In this document: in pieces, positions 40,796 to 50,325 of the stretch
Position numbering within the stretch: the stretch's first letter is position 1
How the letters are laid out: the number at the start of each line of letters is the position of its first letter
Assembly (NCBI GenBank): GCA_002506535.1
Contig: DAXT01000006.1
Span: 1-64,000, forward strand
Length of the DNA stretch: 64,000 nucleotides
Origin: Methanothrix harundinacea
GTDB taxonomy: Archaea > Halobacteriota > Methanosarcinia > Methanotrichales > Methanotrichaceae
Direction of reading: 5' to 3'
Notes under the pieces: generated by a model
What the model was told of the DNA's origin: nothing
Databases searched by the model: none
What the model saw: the letters and a program-made list of their open reading frames with translations, nothing else
Made by a program: the position numbers and the translations under genes

Positions 40796-43700
40796 CTAGT
40801 CCTCGAAGGTTATCTTCTTCTGGGTCTCGAAGGTACCGGTAAGCCTCTGGTCGGCCTTGATCTTCTTGTTGAAGTTCGAGTACTCGGTCCTGGTTCCCCA
40901 TATTCCTTCGAAGGCCTGCTGGGTGTTGAATAGGAGGGTGTTATGCGATCGGTTGACGGTGGACAACGTCCCGGTCTCGCTCTTCTCCAGGGTGGTGGCG
41001 TTGAACCTTTCTATGACGCTCGCTCCCATGCCGCCGTGGAACCCCGGAGATTCCATCACCTTGACCCCCTTCAGGTAACCCTGATCGAATACCAGAAGAC
41101 GGCTGTCGGTTATGTTGACGACGGGTTTGCCTCTGTTTATCGTCTTCTCCGACTGCATCTCTATCGACCCTCTCCCGTCCAGCTCCTCCTTGTATCGGGC
41201 CGATGACTCTCGAAACTCGTTCTTGATGGAGACGTCGCCCCTGCCGATGACGGTCGTCGACTCGACGAAGAGCATCCCGTCGCCCTTCATCTCCGGGGCC
41301 TTCCGGTCCCTCTCCGCGGCCGTCGGGGTCTGCTCCACCGGGGGCCTCTCCTGGCCGGCCGCCTCTCTGGACCCATCCACCGGGTCCCTCCCTGACCAGA
41401 AGAGGATGTAGGGGCCGTCTTCGGCCCATCTCTCCCCGTCGCTGACCCGGACGAAGACCGCCATGTAGGTTCCCGGAGCCTGGCCGGGGATCTCGTAGCT
41501 CCAGTATCCCTCTTTGGCGTCTCCGTCCTCCAGGACCATCTTCTGAGAGTTGATCTTGGTGATGTCGGCCATGTCCATCCTGCTGACGGTGGCGCTGGGG
41601 ATGTTCCAGAGCATATCCACGGATTTGATCCCCATGTCGTCGGAGGCGTGGACCGCCACCACCACCGGGGTCCAGGCCGTCGGATCTGGCGGGAACGCCC
41701 CCACGTCGATGATCTTCGGCGGGCGGTCGATCTCGATGGTCCCTATATCGCCTATGGTGAGCCTGATGTTCTTGTCGGGGGACCTGGATAGAGAGGCCTT
41801 TTCCAGGGCCGGGGACCCCTCCGGGGCCGCCGCCTCGGCGTACCCTGGCGACGGCATGGCGGGGATATCGCGGCTTGATATCCCCGCAGATCCTCTCGAG
41901 TCGGCTACTTTGGCCGAGGCCTCCAGGGCGGACCTGGGGTCACCGCTCTCGCGACCCGTGGGGGTCGTGGATCCAGTTATGGTGGGGGAGATCCCGGCGG
42001 GGGAGGAGGGGGCCGAGAAGGGGCCGCTGGAGGAGGATGCGTAACCTCCTTCTCCTCCGCTCCCCGGGGTCGCCGATGGAGACGAGAGGTATGAGGAAGC
42101 AGGTCCGCTGGACGAATAGGCGTATCCAGCGGATCCCGGTCCCGTCCCCGGAGACGACAGGTAGGAGGCAGCGATCCCTCCGGCCGAAAAGGGGTGGCCC
42201 GACTTCTCGGGTTCGGATCTGAGGGGCGGCATCTTCCCCGATGCAGCTTCCCCCGAAGAATAGGCGTATCCGGCGGCATCATGCACCGTCCTCCCTTGGG
42301 CGGGCAACCCCGGGGTCGCCCCCGTCGGCGGCGCGTATCTCGAACCTTCCGGCAGGGCGCCGTCGGGAGATAGGGGAGATGCGGCCCGTTCGCCTTCGTG
42401 GGTCCCGTATCCTGACCACCGGGTCGAGGTCGCAGGAAGGCCGTCGCGGGTTCCGCTCGAGGTGTAGCCGGCCTCCGATCCGGCAGCAACGGCGTCCTCC
42501 GCCGAAGATGCTGCCCACTTGCCCTCTTTCTTGAGCCTGAACTCTTCTAAGATCTCCCGGAGCCTGTTCAATAGGCCGGTCACCCCAAAGCCGCCATCGT
42601 CCCGGACATCCGGGGCTTCGCCTGTCATCATATCGGCCCGGTCCAAAGGACCTTCTTCCTGCGAGACCTCCGCCGCCCCGGTCGTGGAGCTCCCGGGGCG
42701 GGGTCCTTCAGAGGCCGTTGGAACGAGGTCTTCCCGGGCCGGAGGCCCGGGCTCCTTGACAGCGATGGTGAGGATATCAGTATCCCTCACCGAGGCCTTA
42801 TCTTGGGTGAACCCCTCGGCGGTGATCTCCTCCTCGATATCTGTGGACGCTTCTATGCTGCTGACCACCGTCCGGCTGGAGCCGGGGGAGATGTAGTCTA
42901 TCGTCCCCAGATGCTCCTTTGAACCCCTCATGATGAAGGTGCTGAAGATGGGAACGTCCCCCCGGTTCTCGACGGTGCAGACGACATCGACGGTTCCGCC
43001 GGGGGCCGTCTCGGGCGGGTCAGCCCTCACGGTTAAGTCTATAGAGGCGGAGACGATCTTAACCGGGACGTCCCGGGAATCGGACCACTTCTTGCCCCTG
43101 GAGTCGGTCCCCGCCGCCTCGAGTCTCAGGGTGGTGTTCGTCTCGGCCAGGAATTCGAGGGTCGCGACCTTGAAGTCGCCGGGCTCGAGCCTTCCGATCT
43201 TCTCCAGGGTCCCAAGGGTCTTCTCTTGGAGGGTGACGTCCCTGAGGGGGTCGTCTCCGGTGTTGGTCACCAGGAATGTCAGGTTGAAGGCCCTCTTCAT
43301 GCTCGCCTCCACCTCGGAGGGCCTGACGTTGAGGCCGATCCCCGGCGATACGACCCTGATCTCCATAGCTTCGGCATCGGCGACCGTCTCGCCCCCCGGG
43401 GTCCTCCCCTCGGCCCGGCCCATAAACTGCCGGCTCTCGTCGGCGAGATGAACGGAGGATACCGGAGTCGAGCCCCCGGCGGGGACGGATGGGAGCCTGA
43501 ACCTGTTCATCCCCTCCACCTCGAAGGTGACGTCCAGAAGGTCCACCTCACCGGAGTTTCTTATCGTCCAGACGACCTCCGCCGACTCACCAGGATAGGC
43601 GGCGACTTCTGCGGGATCGACGGTAAGCTCGAGCCCCGGCTCCAGGAGCTTCAGGGTCAGGGTCTCGGACCTATGGAGTCGGAATCCGGCCGAATCGACG

Positions 43701-45646
43701 GCTTGCGCCCTGACCACGTCTTGGAGGCTCGCCTCGAGGGTCGAGTTCCTGGTGACGGTCCTTGCTTCGCCGGGTCCCAGGACCGGGATTCTGCCGATCT
43801 CCCCCAGGTCGTCGAAGATCCTGACCTGGGAGAGCGGGTCATCGCCGACGTTCTCGACCCGGACGGCGATGGAGATCCTCTCTCCTCGAGATATCTTATC
43901 AGGTTCATTATGGACCTCGATCTTCAGGTCTGGGGATACCGCCTTGACCTCTAAAGATCTCTCGTCGGCGAGCTTTGATCCTCCCGGCCCCCTGGCGGTG
44001 GCGGCGGCGGTGAGGTTCAGGTCCCCATCGGCCCTCACCGCCCCTTCCAGAGGGAGGCCGTCTCCGGGGGCGAGCTTCGGAGCCGTCGCCGCCACCCCGC
44101 CGCACCGAAGCTCCACCTCGGAGATTGTGGCGGTCCCCCGGTTGACGGCGACGGACCTGAACTCCACCATACCCCCCTTATGGACCCTGCTCCTGTTGAC
44201 CTGGAGGGTGACCACCAGCTTCGGCGAGCCGGCCTGCGTTCCTTCTCCCACCGAAGGGGCGATCGCCTCAACGGACCCGTCGGAGGCAAAGTCAGCGAAG
44301 ATCTCGAGATCGCCGAAGTCGAACTCCGGCTCGAATCCGGGGTCGTATCCCGATCCCCGGGACTGGCCGGCTCCCCCGCTCTCGCCGCTCCCTTCGGATC
44401 TCGTATCGAAGAGTTCGAAGCCGGAGTCGATCTCGTCGAAGTCCAGATCGAGGCTCATCTCCTGTAGATCTGGGATCGCCCCGGATCTGCTGGTCGATGA
44501 GGTGGATCTGCTGGCCGTCTCTTGAGACGCCCCCGTCCCGGAGCCCGGGGCTGCAGGCCTGAGGATAACGTCGCCGGTCACCGTTCTTCCGCTGGAAGAT
44601 ACCGCCGAGACCTCCACAGGTCCCCGGGAGTCGTCGGATGGGAGGTCCTTGCGGGTGAGGCTCCTCGAATCTCCCGGCCCCAGGCGGGCGAGGATACCGA
44701 GGACGGTCCCGCTGCCGTCTTTGAGGGTGACGCGGCTCAGAGATTCGCCCCCCCCGTTCGCAAGCCTGTACTCCGTGGTGGCGGGCAAGCCATTCGCCCC
44801 CGGGATGGAGACGACGGTGACCGAGAGCTCCGAGCTTTTGGCCGCCACCACCAGAGATTCTCGATCGGTGGCCGTCTCCCCGCCATCGGAGGTCCCGGTG
44901 GCGACGACCTCTGCCGAGAGGTCTCCGGCGATGGTCAGGCTTCTGGAGAAGGTCTTCGATTCGCCGGGGGAGAGGTCTGCGGCCTCGACGGTGAAGCCCG
45001 GGGCTGTGATGATGACATCTCTCAGGGGGGATTGCCCCCGGTTGGTGACGGTCATCCTCACCGTCGTCTTCTCTCCCGGCCGGACGGCGGCGGGGTCGGC
45101 CCCCACGACGAGATCGATCTGGGGGCTGGCGGACATGACCTTCAGCCGCTGGTCTTCTCTCGATATCGACCTATCGAAATCCGGTGCCGGGATGGATATC
45201 TCCCCTCCGGGGGGTCCGACCTGGAGGTCGGCCTCCGCCCTGCATATCTCATCGCCGCCCGAGGCTGCAGAGACGGCGAGGCGGGTGCTTGAGGTGAGGG
45301 GCGGCGTCGTTCGTGAAAGGGTGACGGTCTCTCCCGCCGGGAGGCGGGCGATGAACCCCACCTGTCCGAAGTTGTCCGTGACGGAGATCTCGGATAGGAC
45401 CTCTTTTCCGGAGTTCTTCAGGGAGATGGTGTATGAGGCGGAGCTTCCCTGATCCACCAGGATCTGATGGAGGTCGAGGCTGAGCTGCGGGCCGCCGTCG
45501 TCCTTCGACAGGAAGGGGATGGAGAAGGGAAAGGACCAGGCAGAGGCGGTGGGGAGGAGGATAAATATCAAGATGAGACCAGCTAGACATAGAAAACAAA
45601 CAGCTCCGCCCCATTTGGGGGATTTATTTGTCCGGCCGCCCTTCAT
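40796..45646 (-). CDS. Giant secreted protein with Ig/CARDB-like repeats
   Basis: The 1616-aa protein has a signal/anchor helix (AVCFLCLAGLILIFILLPTA). At least seven divergent beta-sandwich repeats follow over residues about 50-1000, each with the pattern NSG-x-x-x-LSEISVTD / GRIPVLGPGEARTVTRN (DUF11/CARDB/NEW3-like). Two low-complexity linkers rich in Ser, Gly, Pro and Ala (about 380-450 and 1060-1330) separate modules. The C-terminal region has another Ig-like domain (PPKIIDVGAFPPDPTAWTPV) and a final domain from VESTTVIGRGDVSIK to TFETQKKITFED. This fits a stalk-like surface protein. GGGGGAGC precedes ATG 45646, and a TATA-like TTTATAGAAG lies at 45682-45692. Confidence 0.85.
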   Translation of the reverse strand: MKGGRTNKSPKWGGAVCFLCLAGLILIFILLPTASAWSFPFSIPFLSKDDGGPQLSLDLHQILVDQGSSASYTISLKNSGKEVLSEISVTDNFGQVGFIARLPAGETVTLSRTTPPLTSSTRLAVSAASGGDEICRAEADLQVGPPGGEISIPAPDFDRSISREDQRLKVMSASPQIDLVVGADPAAVRPGEKTTVRMTVTNRGQSPLRDVIITAPGFTVEAADLSPGESKTFSRSLTIAGDLSAEVVATGTSDGGETATDRESLVVAAKSSELSVTVVSIPGANGLPATTEYRLANGGGESLSRVTLKDGSGTVLGILARLGPGDSRSLTRKDLPSDDSRGPVEVSAVSSSGRTVTGDVILRPAAPGSGTGASQETASRSTSSTSRSGAIPDLQEMSLDLDFDEIDSGFELFDTRSEGSGESGGAGQSRGSGYDPGFEPEFDFGDLEIFADFASDGSVEAIAPSVGEGTQAGSPKLVVTLQVNRSRVHKGGMVEFRSVAVNRGTATISEVELRCGGVAATAPKLAPGDGLPLEGAVRADGDLNLTAAATARGPGGSKLADERSLEVKAVSPDLKIEVHNEPDKISRGERISIAVRVENVGDDPLSQVRIFDDLGEIGRIPVLGPGEARTVTRNSTLEASLQDVVRAQAVDSAGFRLHRSETLTLKLLEPGLELTVDPAEVAAYPGESAEVVWTIRNSGEVDLLDVTFEVEGMNRFRLPSVPAGGSTPVSSVHLADESRQFMGRAEGRTPGGETVADAEAMEIRVVSPGIGLNVRPSEVEASMKRAFNLTFLVTNTGDDPLRDVTLQEKTLGTLEKIGRLEPGDFKVATLEFLAETNTTLRLEAAGTDSRGKKWSDSRDVPVKIVSASIDLTVRADPPETAPGGTVDVVCTVENRGDVPIFSTFIMRGSKEHLGTIDYISPGSSRTVVSSIEASTDIEEEITAEGFTQDKASVRDTDILTIAVKEPGPPAREDLVPTASEGPRPGSSTTGAAEVSQEEGPLDRADMMTGEAPDVRDDGGFGVTGLLNRLREILEEFRLKKEGKWAASSAEDAVAAGSEAGYTSSGTRDGLPATSTRWSGYGTHEGERAASPLSPDGALPEGSRYAPPTGATPGLPAQGRTVHDAAGYAYSSGEAASGKMPPLRSEPEKSGHPFSAGGIAASYLSSPGTGPGSAGYAYSSSGPASSYLSSPSATPGSGGEGGYASSSSGPFSAPSSPAGISPTITGSTTPTGRESGDPRSALEASAKVADSRGSAGISSRDIPAMPSPGYAEAAAPEGSPALEKASLSRSPDKNIRLTIGDIGTIEIDRPPKIIDVGAFPPDPTAWTPVVVAVHASDDMGIKSVDMLWNIPSATVSRMDMADITKINSQKMVLEDGDAKEGYWSYEIPGQAPGTYMAVFVRVSDGERWAEDGPYILFWSGRDPVDGSREAAGQERPPVEQTPTAAERDRKAPEMKGDGMLFVESTTVIGRGDVSIKNEFRESSARYKEELDGRGSIEMQSEKTINRGKPVVNITDSRLLVFDQGYLKGVKVMESPGFHGGMGASVIERFNATTLEKSETGTLSTVNRSHNTLLFNTQQAFEGIWGTRTEYSNFNKKIKADQRLTGTFETQKKITFED

Positions 45647-45681
45647 AAGCTCCCCCTGAGCAAACGTTTTATTGTTTTTCT

Positions 45682-45692
45682 TCTATAAAGGA
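45682..45692 (-). promoter_or_regulatory. TATA-like box of the 1616-aa surface protein gene
   Basis: The minus strand reads CTTTATAGAAG about 40 nt before the ATG. Confidence 0.4.
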
Positions 45693-45805
45693 ATTTCGGA
45701 ACAATTAGGCGGGAATCTCACATATATGAATCAAATCTCCGCCGGACCCCCGGATCCGAAGAGGCGATCTTTCATATAAATTGGATGAGATGAAGGTCTC
45801 GGAGG

Positions 45806-45817
45806 ATATCTTTTATA
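45806..45817 (+). promoter_or_regulatory. TATA box of the GntP-family permease gene
   Basis: GATATCTTTTATAGG lies about 27 nt before the ATG at 45842, consistent with a leaderless transcript. Confidence 0.5.
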
Positions 45818-45841
45818 GGTCTTGATCGATATAACTCTTTG

Positions 45842-47065
45842 ATGGACCTTCTTGCCGCATTTCTATTGGCCATCCTCCTGGTGGCCATCCTGACGGTGAA
45901 GATGGGCCTCTCCCCCTTCCTGAGCCTCGTCGTCGCCTCCCTCGTCTACGGCCTCCTATCGGGGATGGGTCCGGAGCTGATCGGCCATGTGGCGACGGGC
46001 CTCGGCCGGATCTTCTCCGCCCTCGCCGTCATCGTCTTCTCGGGGTCTGTCATCGCCGAGCATCTGAGGAGGTCAGGGGGTGCGGATAGGGTCGTTTCAG
46101 ACCTTCTCACCCTCGTCGGGAGGAGGGGGGCCCTCGCCTCGGGGCTCTCAGGATACCTGGTCACCCTCCCGGCGATGTGCTCCCTCACCTCTTACCTGAT
46201 ACTGGAGCCGGTGGTGAGGGAGATGGGGCGGAAGGCCGGGGGATATGAGAGGAGGTTCCTATTTTCGGCGGCGGTATTCTCGATTATATCCTTCAACCTC
46301 GTCTACCCGTCGCCGGTCCTGGTCACCCTCACGGGGTCCCTCGCGGTCTCCCCGGCGGAGGCGCTGAGGTTCGGCCTCCCCCTATCCCTCCTCCTCTTCG
46401 TACCCGTTCTCATCTGGATGGCGCGCTTTCCCGTCGTCGGGGCGCCCGCCCCTTCCGGGGGGGGGCCCGTGCCATCGAGGCTCCTATCCTGGGCGCCCCT
46501 CATCCTGCCCCTGGCCATGATCCTCCTGGGGCTCGTCAGCCCATCGGCCTGGTTTCTCGGATCTGTGGATGTCGCCCTCCTGACGGGGGCTCTCCTATCG
46601 GCTCTCCTGGCAAAGAAAGAGGCGGGGGATATGATCAGGGGGGCGACGAGGAGGGCGGGGACGATCATCTTCGATCTCTGCGGTGCCGGAGCCTTCGGAT
46701 ACGTGGTGGCCCAGAGCGGGATCGGATCCGAGCTATTCTCAGGGCTTGGAACGGTGGTCCCCGTCGTCGTCCTCCCCTTCCTGGCGGCGTCCCTGATACA
46801 GCTAGCCCAGGGGTCGAGGGTGGTGACGGTGGTGATCGCCTCCGAGATGATGAGGGGCTACCCCCTGGAGCCGGTCACCCTCCTCTTCCTCATCTCGGCG
46901 GGGGCCTTTACCCTCTCCAGCTTCAGCGACCCCTACTTCTGGCTGGTGAAGGAGACGACCGGATCCGACCTGAAGGAGGCGCTCCTCTGGTATTCCCTCC
47001 CCCTCACCCTATGCGGCCTTCTGGTCTTCGCAGCCGCCGTCCTCCGCTGGCTCTTCTTCATATGA
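45842..47065 (+). CDS. GntP-family organic acid permease
   Basis: The protein of about 407 aa has roughly 11-12 hydrophobic segments. Features of the gluconate:H+ symporter family include RRSGGADRVVSDLLTLVGRR, ALASGLSGYLVTLPAMCSL, the conserved ASLIQLAQGSRVVTVVIASE and SSFSDPYFWLVKETTG. GntP relatives import gluconate, glycerate, D-serine and similar hydroxyacids. Two genes downstream, on the opposite strand, lie GlcF- and GlcD-like oxidase subunits, so a 2-hydroxyacid is a reasonable guess. The last 57 nt overlap the 3' end of the convergent DUF123 gene. Confidence 0.82.
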   Translation: MDLLAAFLLAILLVAILTVKMGLSPFLSLVVASLVYGLLSGMGPELIGHVATGLGRIFSALAVIVFSGSVIAEHLRRSGGADRVVSDLLTLVGRRGALASGLSGYLVTLPAMCSLTSYLILEPVVREMGRKAGGYERRFLFSAAVFSIISFNLVYPSPVLVTLTGSLAVSPAEALRFGLPLSLLLFVPVLIWMARFPVVGAPAPSGGGPVPSRLLSWAPLILPLAMILLGLVSPSAWFLGSVDVALLTGALLSALLAKKEAGDMIRGATRRAGTIIFDLCGAGAFGYVVAQSGIGSELFSGLGTVVPVVVLPFLAASLIQLAQGSRVVTVVIASEMMRGYPLEPVTLLFLISAGAFTLSSFSDPYFWLVKETTGSDLKEALLWYSLPLTLCGLLVFAAAVLRWLFFI

Positions 47066-47587
47066 CCTTTTCATTTTGCCGTCCCCTCTCCCCCGGGGGT
47101 GGGCGTCCCTTGCGGCAAAAAGGATCTCCTCCTTCCTCTCGGAGAAGTGGAGGTGGGAGGGGCAGGAGCAGTCGGTGGAGCCGAACCCCTCGACGGAAGG
47201 GAGCCGGTCGCCCAACTTCCGGGCGATGGAACACTCGATGTCCTCTCCGGTGATTGTCGCCACCACCTCTTCCAGCTCCACCAGGGGGAGGAGGTGGTCG
47301 ATGTGCCACCTTCTGGTCCTGTTCTTCCCCTCCATCACCGCTATGTGGCGAAGGACCCGCTTGAGGCCGCCGGCCCCCCTCGCCGAGCCGGTGTAGGCGT
47401 ACCATCCGGCCCTGAAGGATACTTTTCCCAGGGATCCGACCTCGACGACCAGGTCGCGGCTGAGCCGCAGGACGATGGTGTAGATCCCTTTCTCTTTTGG
47501 ATCAAAATCATAGGATGCACATTTCCCGGCCACGATTATCCTCTCCCGGCTGGTTAGGCCCGAGGAGCCTGATAAGATTTGCCGCAT
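47009..47587 (-). CDS. DUF123 (GIY-YIG-related) protein
   Basis: The 192-aa protein has a DUF123 domain: KGIYTIVLRLSRDLVVEVGS, FRAGWYAYTGSARGAGGL, then RRWHIDHLLPLVELEE and GFGSTDCSCPSHLHF. The last gives the conserved D-C-x-C-x2-H cluster. DUF123 is related to GIY-YIG nucleases and is sometimes fused to endonuclease III, suggesting a DNA-repair link. The first 25 or so residues are poorly conserved in type, so the start may be GTG at about 47533 rather than ATG 47587. The C-terminal tail overlaps the GntP gene. Confidence 0.85.
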   Translation of the reverse strand: MRQILSGSSGLTSRERIIVAGKCASYDFDPKEKGIYTIVLRLSRDLVVEVGSLGKVSFRAGWYAYTGSARGAGGLKRVLRHIAVMEGKNRTRRWHIDHLLPLVELEEVVATITGEDIECSIARKLGDRLPSVEGFGSTDCSCPSHLHFSERKEEILFAARDAHPRGRGDGKMKRSYEEEPAEDGGCEDQKAA

Positions 47588-47647
47588 TCAATAAGAACAT
47601 TCGATATGAATGGGGGGTTTCGAGCCTGACGGGCTCGCCGATCAGAA

Positions 47648-48727
47648 TCAGGCGGTCTCCAGGGCTCTGGCCACCAGATCGATGAGGTCGATCACCTCGA
47701 CCCCGGCGCCCGCATCCGAGAGGTTTCTGACGCATAGAGGGCAGCAGGATACGATGGCATCAACGCCATCGGGGACGTCCTGGAGCCTGTGTTTTGCGAT
47801 CTCCAGCGACAGGTCCGGGTAGCCTGCCCGGACGCCGCCCCCGCCGCCGCAGCACCGGGCTTCTTCCCGGCTCCTCTTCATCTCGACGAGGCGGCAGATC
47901 GCCCTTATCACCTCCCGGGGGGGGTCGTAGATCCCGGCGTGCCTGCCCAGGTGGCAGGGGTCGTGGTATGTGACGGTCATATCGAGCCGTTTTAAATCAA
48001 GCTCCGATAAATGGAGGGCGAGGAACTCGGGGACGCTGACCACCTCAAACTCGGGGGGGTAGTCTCTCTTGAGGGTGGAATAGCATCCGGCACATCCGGT
48101 GATGACGGTCTTCGCTTTCATCTCCCGGATCTGGCGCAGGTTCTCCTCCATGACCGTCTCCGCCGGAGAGCCGGTCCTGATGAGGGGCGAGCCGCAGCAT
48201 TTTTCGTCACGAAGGAGGGATACGCCGAACCTCCTAAGGATCTCGAAGGTCCTGGCCGCCACCTCCGGATACCGGTAAGAGTCGAGGCAGCCGACGAAGT
48301 AGACGGAGTCGGCCCGATCCGGGAGACCCTCCCGATCGGAGAGCCAGCCTAGTCGGTCTCCCAACTCGCCGAAGGTGTTTGCGCTCTCTGCCACCTTCGC
48401 CCGGAACCCCGCCTGGGCGGCGGTCATGACGCCTCTCCCGACGAGGACGCGCCGCGCCTCCTGGACGATTGAAGGGGGGTTGGCCCCCGCGGGGCACTTC
48501 GCGGCGCAGATCCCGCAGGTGGTGCAGGTGTTGAGGGAGTCGAGGACCCCGGCGTCTGGAGGGAATCCTTCCCGGAGGGCTTTTGCCACCATGATCCTTC
48601 CGCGGGTGTTTTTCGACTCCCAGCCGAGGACCTCGAAGGCGGGGCAGACCGACCGGCAGGTGCCGCACCGGACGCAGAGCTCCAGGGCCCGCTGGTCTAT
48701 CTTCGCCTCCTGTTGGTCCCGGGTCAA
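47648..48727 (-). CDS. (Fe-S)-binding subunit of a GlcF-type 2-hydroxyacid dehydrogenase
   Basis: The protein of about 359 aa has two N-terminal [4Fe-4S] motifs, CVRCGTCRSVCPAFEV and CTTCGICAAKCPAG. Two CCG domains follow, marked by DEKCCGSPLIRTGS with ITGCAGCYSTLKRDY, and by DPCHLGRHAG with ARCCGGGGGVRAGYP. This is the layout of GlcF/LutA-type and heterodisulfide-reductase-like subunits that accept electrons from an FAD partner. TTG 48727 overlaps the stop of the FAD gene by 4 nt (TTGA) and has a GGGGGAAGAG site; the much longer open frame upstream is out-of-phase noise over that gene. Confidence 0.88.
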   Translation of the reverse strand: MTRDQQEAKIDQRALELCVRCGTCRSVCPAFEVLGWESKNTRGRIMVAKALREGFPPDAGVLDSLNTCTTCGICAAKCPAGANPPSIVQEARRVLVGRGVMTAAQAGFRAKVAESANTFGELGDRLGWLSDREGLPDRADSVYFVGCLDSYRYPEVAARTFEILRRFGVSLLRDEKCCGSPLIRTGSPAETVMEENLRQIREMKAKTVITGCAGCYSTLKRDYPPEFEVVSVPEFLALHLSELDLKRLDMTVTYHDPCHLGRHAGIYDPPREVIRAICRLVEMKRSREEARCCGGGGGVRAGYPDLSLEIAKHRLQDVPDGVDAIVSCCPLCVRNLSDAGAGVEVIDLIDLVARALETA

Positions 48728-50181
48728 CTCTTCCCCCCTGGCGTCCCGTCCGCCCTCGCGCCACACCCGCTTCCCCCTACCCCGGCCGGACCGTCGTCGA
48801 GGCCGAGCTTTCCGGGGTTCATGATCCCTTTCGGGTCGAGGGCCCGTTTTATCGCCCTCATCACCGATAGGGCAACGAAGCCCACCTGCTCCGCCATGTA
48901 CTCCGACCGGGCGGCGCCGATCCCGTGCTCGGAGCTGACCGTCCCCCCGAGGCGGATCGCCGCCCGGTGGATGGCGTCGGCCGCCCCGGCGAGCCTCGCC
49001 TTCTCCCCCTCGTCGAGGACGTCGATGAAGAGGGCGACGTGGAGGTTTCCGTCGCCGATGTGGCCGTACTTCATCGCCGGTATCCCGAACCGGACCGAGA
49101 TCTCCGCCACCTCCCTTATCAGCGCCGGGATCATCTTGATGGGGACGCCGACGTCCTCGCCGACGTAGATCCGGCTCTTCGTCGGGTCGAGGCGGGAGAC
49201 GGCGGCGCCGACGAGCCGGCGGGCGGCCCAGATCTCCTCCATCTCCTCGGCCCCGGCGACGACGGCCACCGAAGCGGCCGCAGCGGCCCCGGACGAGGAG
49301 GAGCAGAGGGCGGCGATCTCCGCCGCCGCCTCCGCCACGGCCCCCTCGGACCCGTCGACCTCGAAGAGGAGGACGTCGCCGTCGGGCAGTTTGAGCGAGG
49401 GTTCGCACCTCCGGAGGACCGCCACCGTCGTCCTGTCCAGGATCTCGCAGGCCGACGGGACGATCCCGGCGGCGAAGGTCCTGGCGACGGCCCGACCAGC
49501 CTCCTCCGCAGAACTGAAGGAGGCGATGACGAGCCTGCGGGCCTTGGGCAGCGGCATCACCCGCAGGACCGCCCCGGTGACGACCCCCAGGGTCCCCTCC
49601 GAGCCGATGAATAGCCTCGTTAAATCGTAGCCCGCCGCCGATTTGAGGGTCCGCGAGCCTGTCCTGACGACGGAGCCGTCGGCGAGGACGACCTCCAGGT
49701 CGAGGACGTAGTTACGGGTCGTCCCGTACTTGACGCACCTCATCCCGGAGCCGTTGTTGGCGATGAGGCCGCCGATGGTGCAGAAGTTCGCCGAGCCCGG
49801 GTCGGGAGGAAAGAAGAAGCCGAAAGGCCGAAGCCGCTCATTCAGCCGCGCCTGAATGACCCCCGGCTCGACGACGACGGCTAAATTGGCCAGATCCATC
49901 TCCAAAATCCGGTTCATCCCCGAGAGGTCGAGGACGATCCCGCCCCGCAGTGGCACGGCACCGCCCGCCAGGCCCGTCCCGGCGCCCCGGGCGGTGATCG
50001 GGACGCCTTCGGCGGCGGCCAGGCCGACGACGGCGGATACCTCGGCGGTGGAGAGGGGGCGGACTACGTAGTCGGGCGTCCCCCTCACCTGGGATGCGTC
50101 GGAGGAGTAGCAGAGCCTCTCGGCGGGGGCGGCGGTGGCCCTCTCGCCGACGATATCGCGGAGCCTGTCGATAATATCCAT
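48724..50181 (-). CDS. FAD-linked oxidase, GlcD/D-lactate dehydrogenase type
   Basis: The 485-aa protein has a PCMH-type FAD domain: YVVRPLSTAEVSAVVGLA, ITARGAGTGLAGGAVPLRGG, SANFCTIGGLIANNGSG and FIGSEGTLGVVTGAVLRVMP. A C-terminal FAD-oxidase domain has MKYGHIGDGNLHVALF, SSEHGIGAARSEYM and DPKGIMNPGK. These are hallmarks of the GlcD family, which oxidises glycolate, D-lactate, D-2-hydroxyglutarate or related acids. It is translationally coupled to the Fe-S subunit. A TATA-like CTATTATATCC lies at about 50254-50264. The acceptor in this anaerobe is unknown; menaquinone, methanophenazine or F420-linked carriers are possibilities. Confidence 0.92.
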   Translation of the reverse strand: MDIIDRLRDIVGERATAAPAERLCYSSDASQVRGTPDYVVRPLSTAEVSAVVGLAAAEGVPITARGAGTGLAGGAVPLRGGIVLDLSGMNRILEMDLANLAVVVEPGVIQARLNERLRPFGFFFPPDPGSANFCTIGGLIANNGSGMRCVKYGTTRNYVLDLEVVLADGSVVRTGSRTLKSAAGYDLTRLFIGSEGTLGVVTGAVLRVMPLPKARRLVIASFSSAEEAGRAVARTFAAGIVPSACEILDRTTVAVLRRCEPSLKLPDGDVLLFEVDGSEGAVAEAAAEIAALCSSSSGAAAAASVAVVAGAEEMEEIWAARRLVGAAVSRLDPTKSRIYVGEDVGVPIKMIPALIREVAEISVRFGIPAMKYGHIGDGNLHVALFIDVLDEGEKARLAGAADAIHRAAIRLGGTVSSEHGIGAARSEYMAEQVGFVALSVMRAIKRALDPKGIMNPGKLGLDDGPAGVGGSGCGARADGTPGGKS

Positions 50182-50325
50182 GGGAGACCTCGTAATCGGG
50201 AGAATTGCGGCGCCAAATGGCGGGCGGAGTCGGAGGAGGGATTCCGTCGGGGGGATATAATAGGGTGTCGATGGAACTGATGTGCCATGATCAACGGCTC
50301 AGATCGTCATCAAGAATTTTAGATG

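Noticed and set aside
40941..44525. Long open frames antisense to the 1616-aa protein gene
   Set aside because: They are frame shadows in G+C-rich DNA: composition is Arg/Pro/Ser-biased with no domain signals, while the minus frame has clear repeats and a signal peptide.
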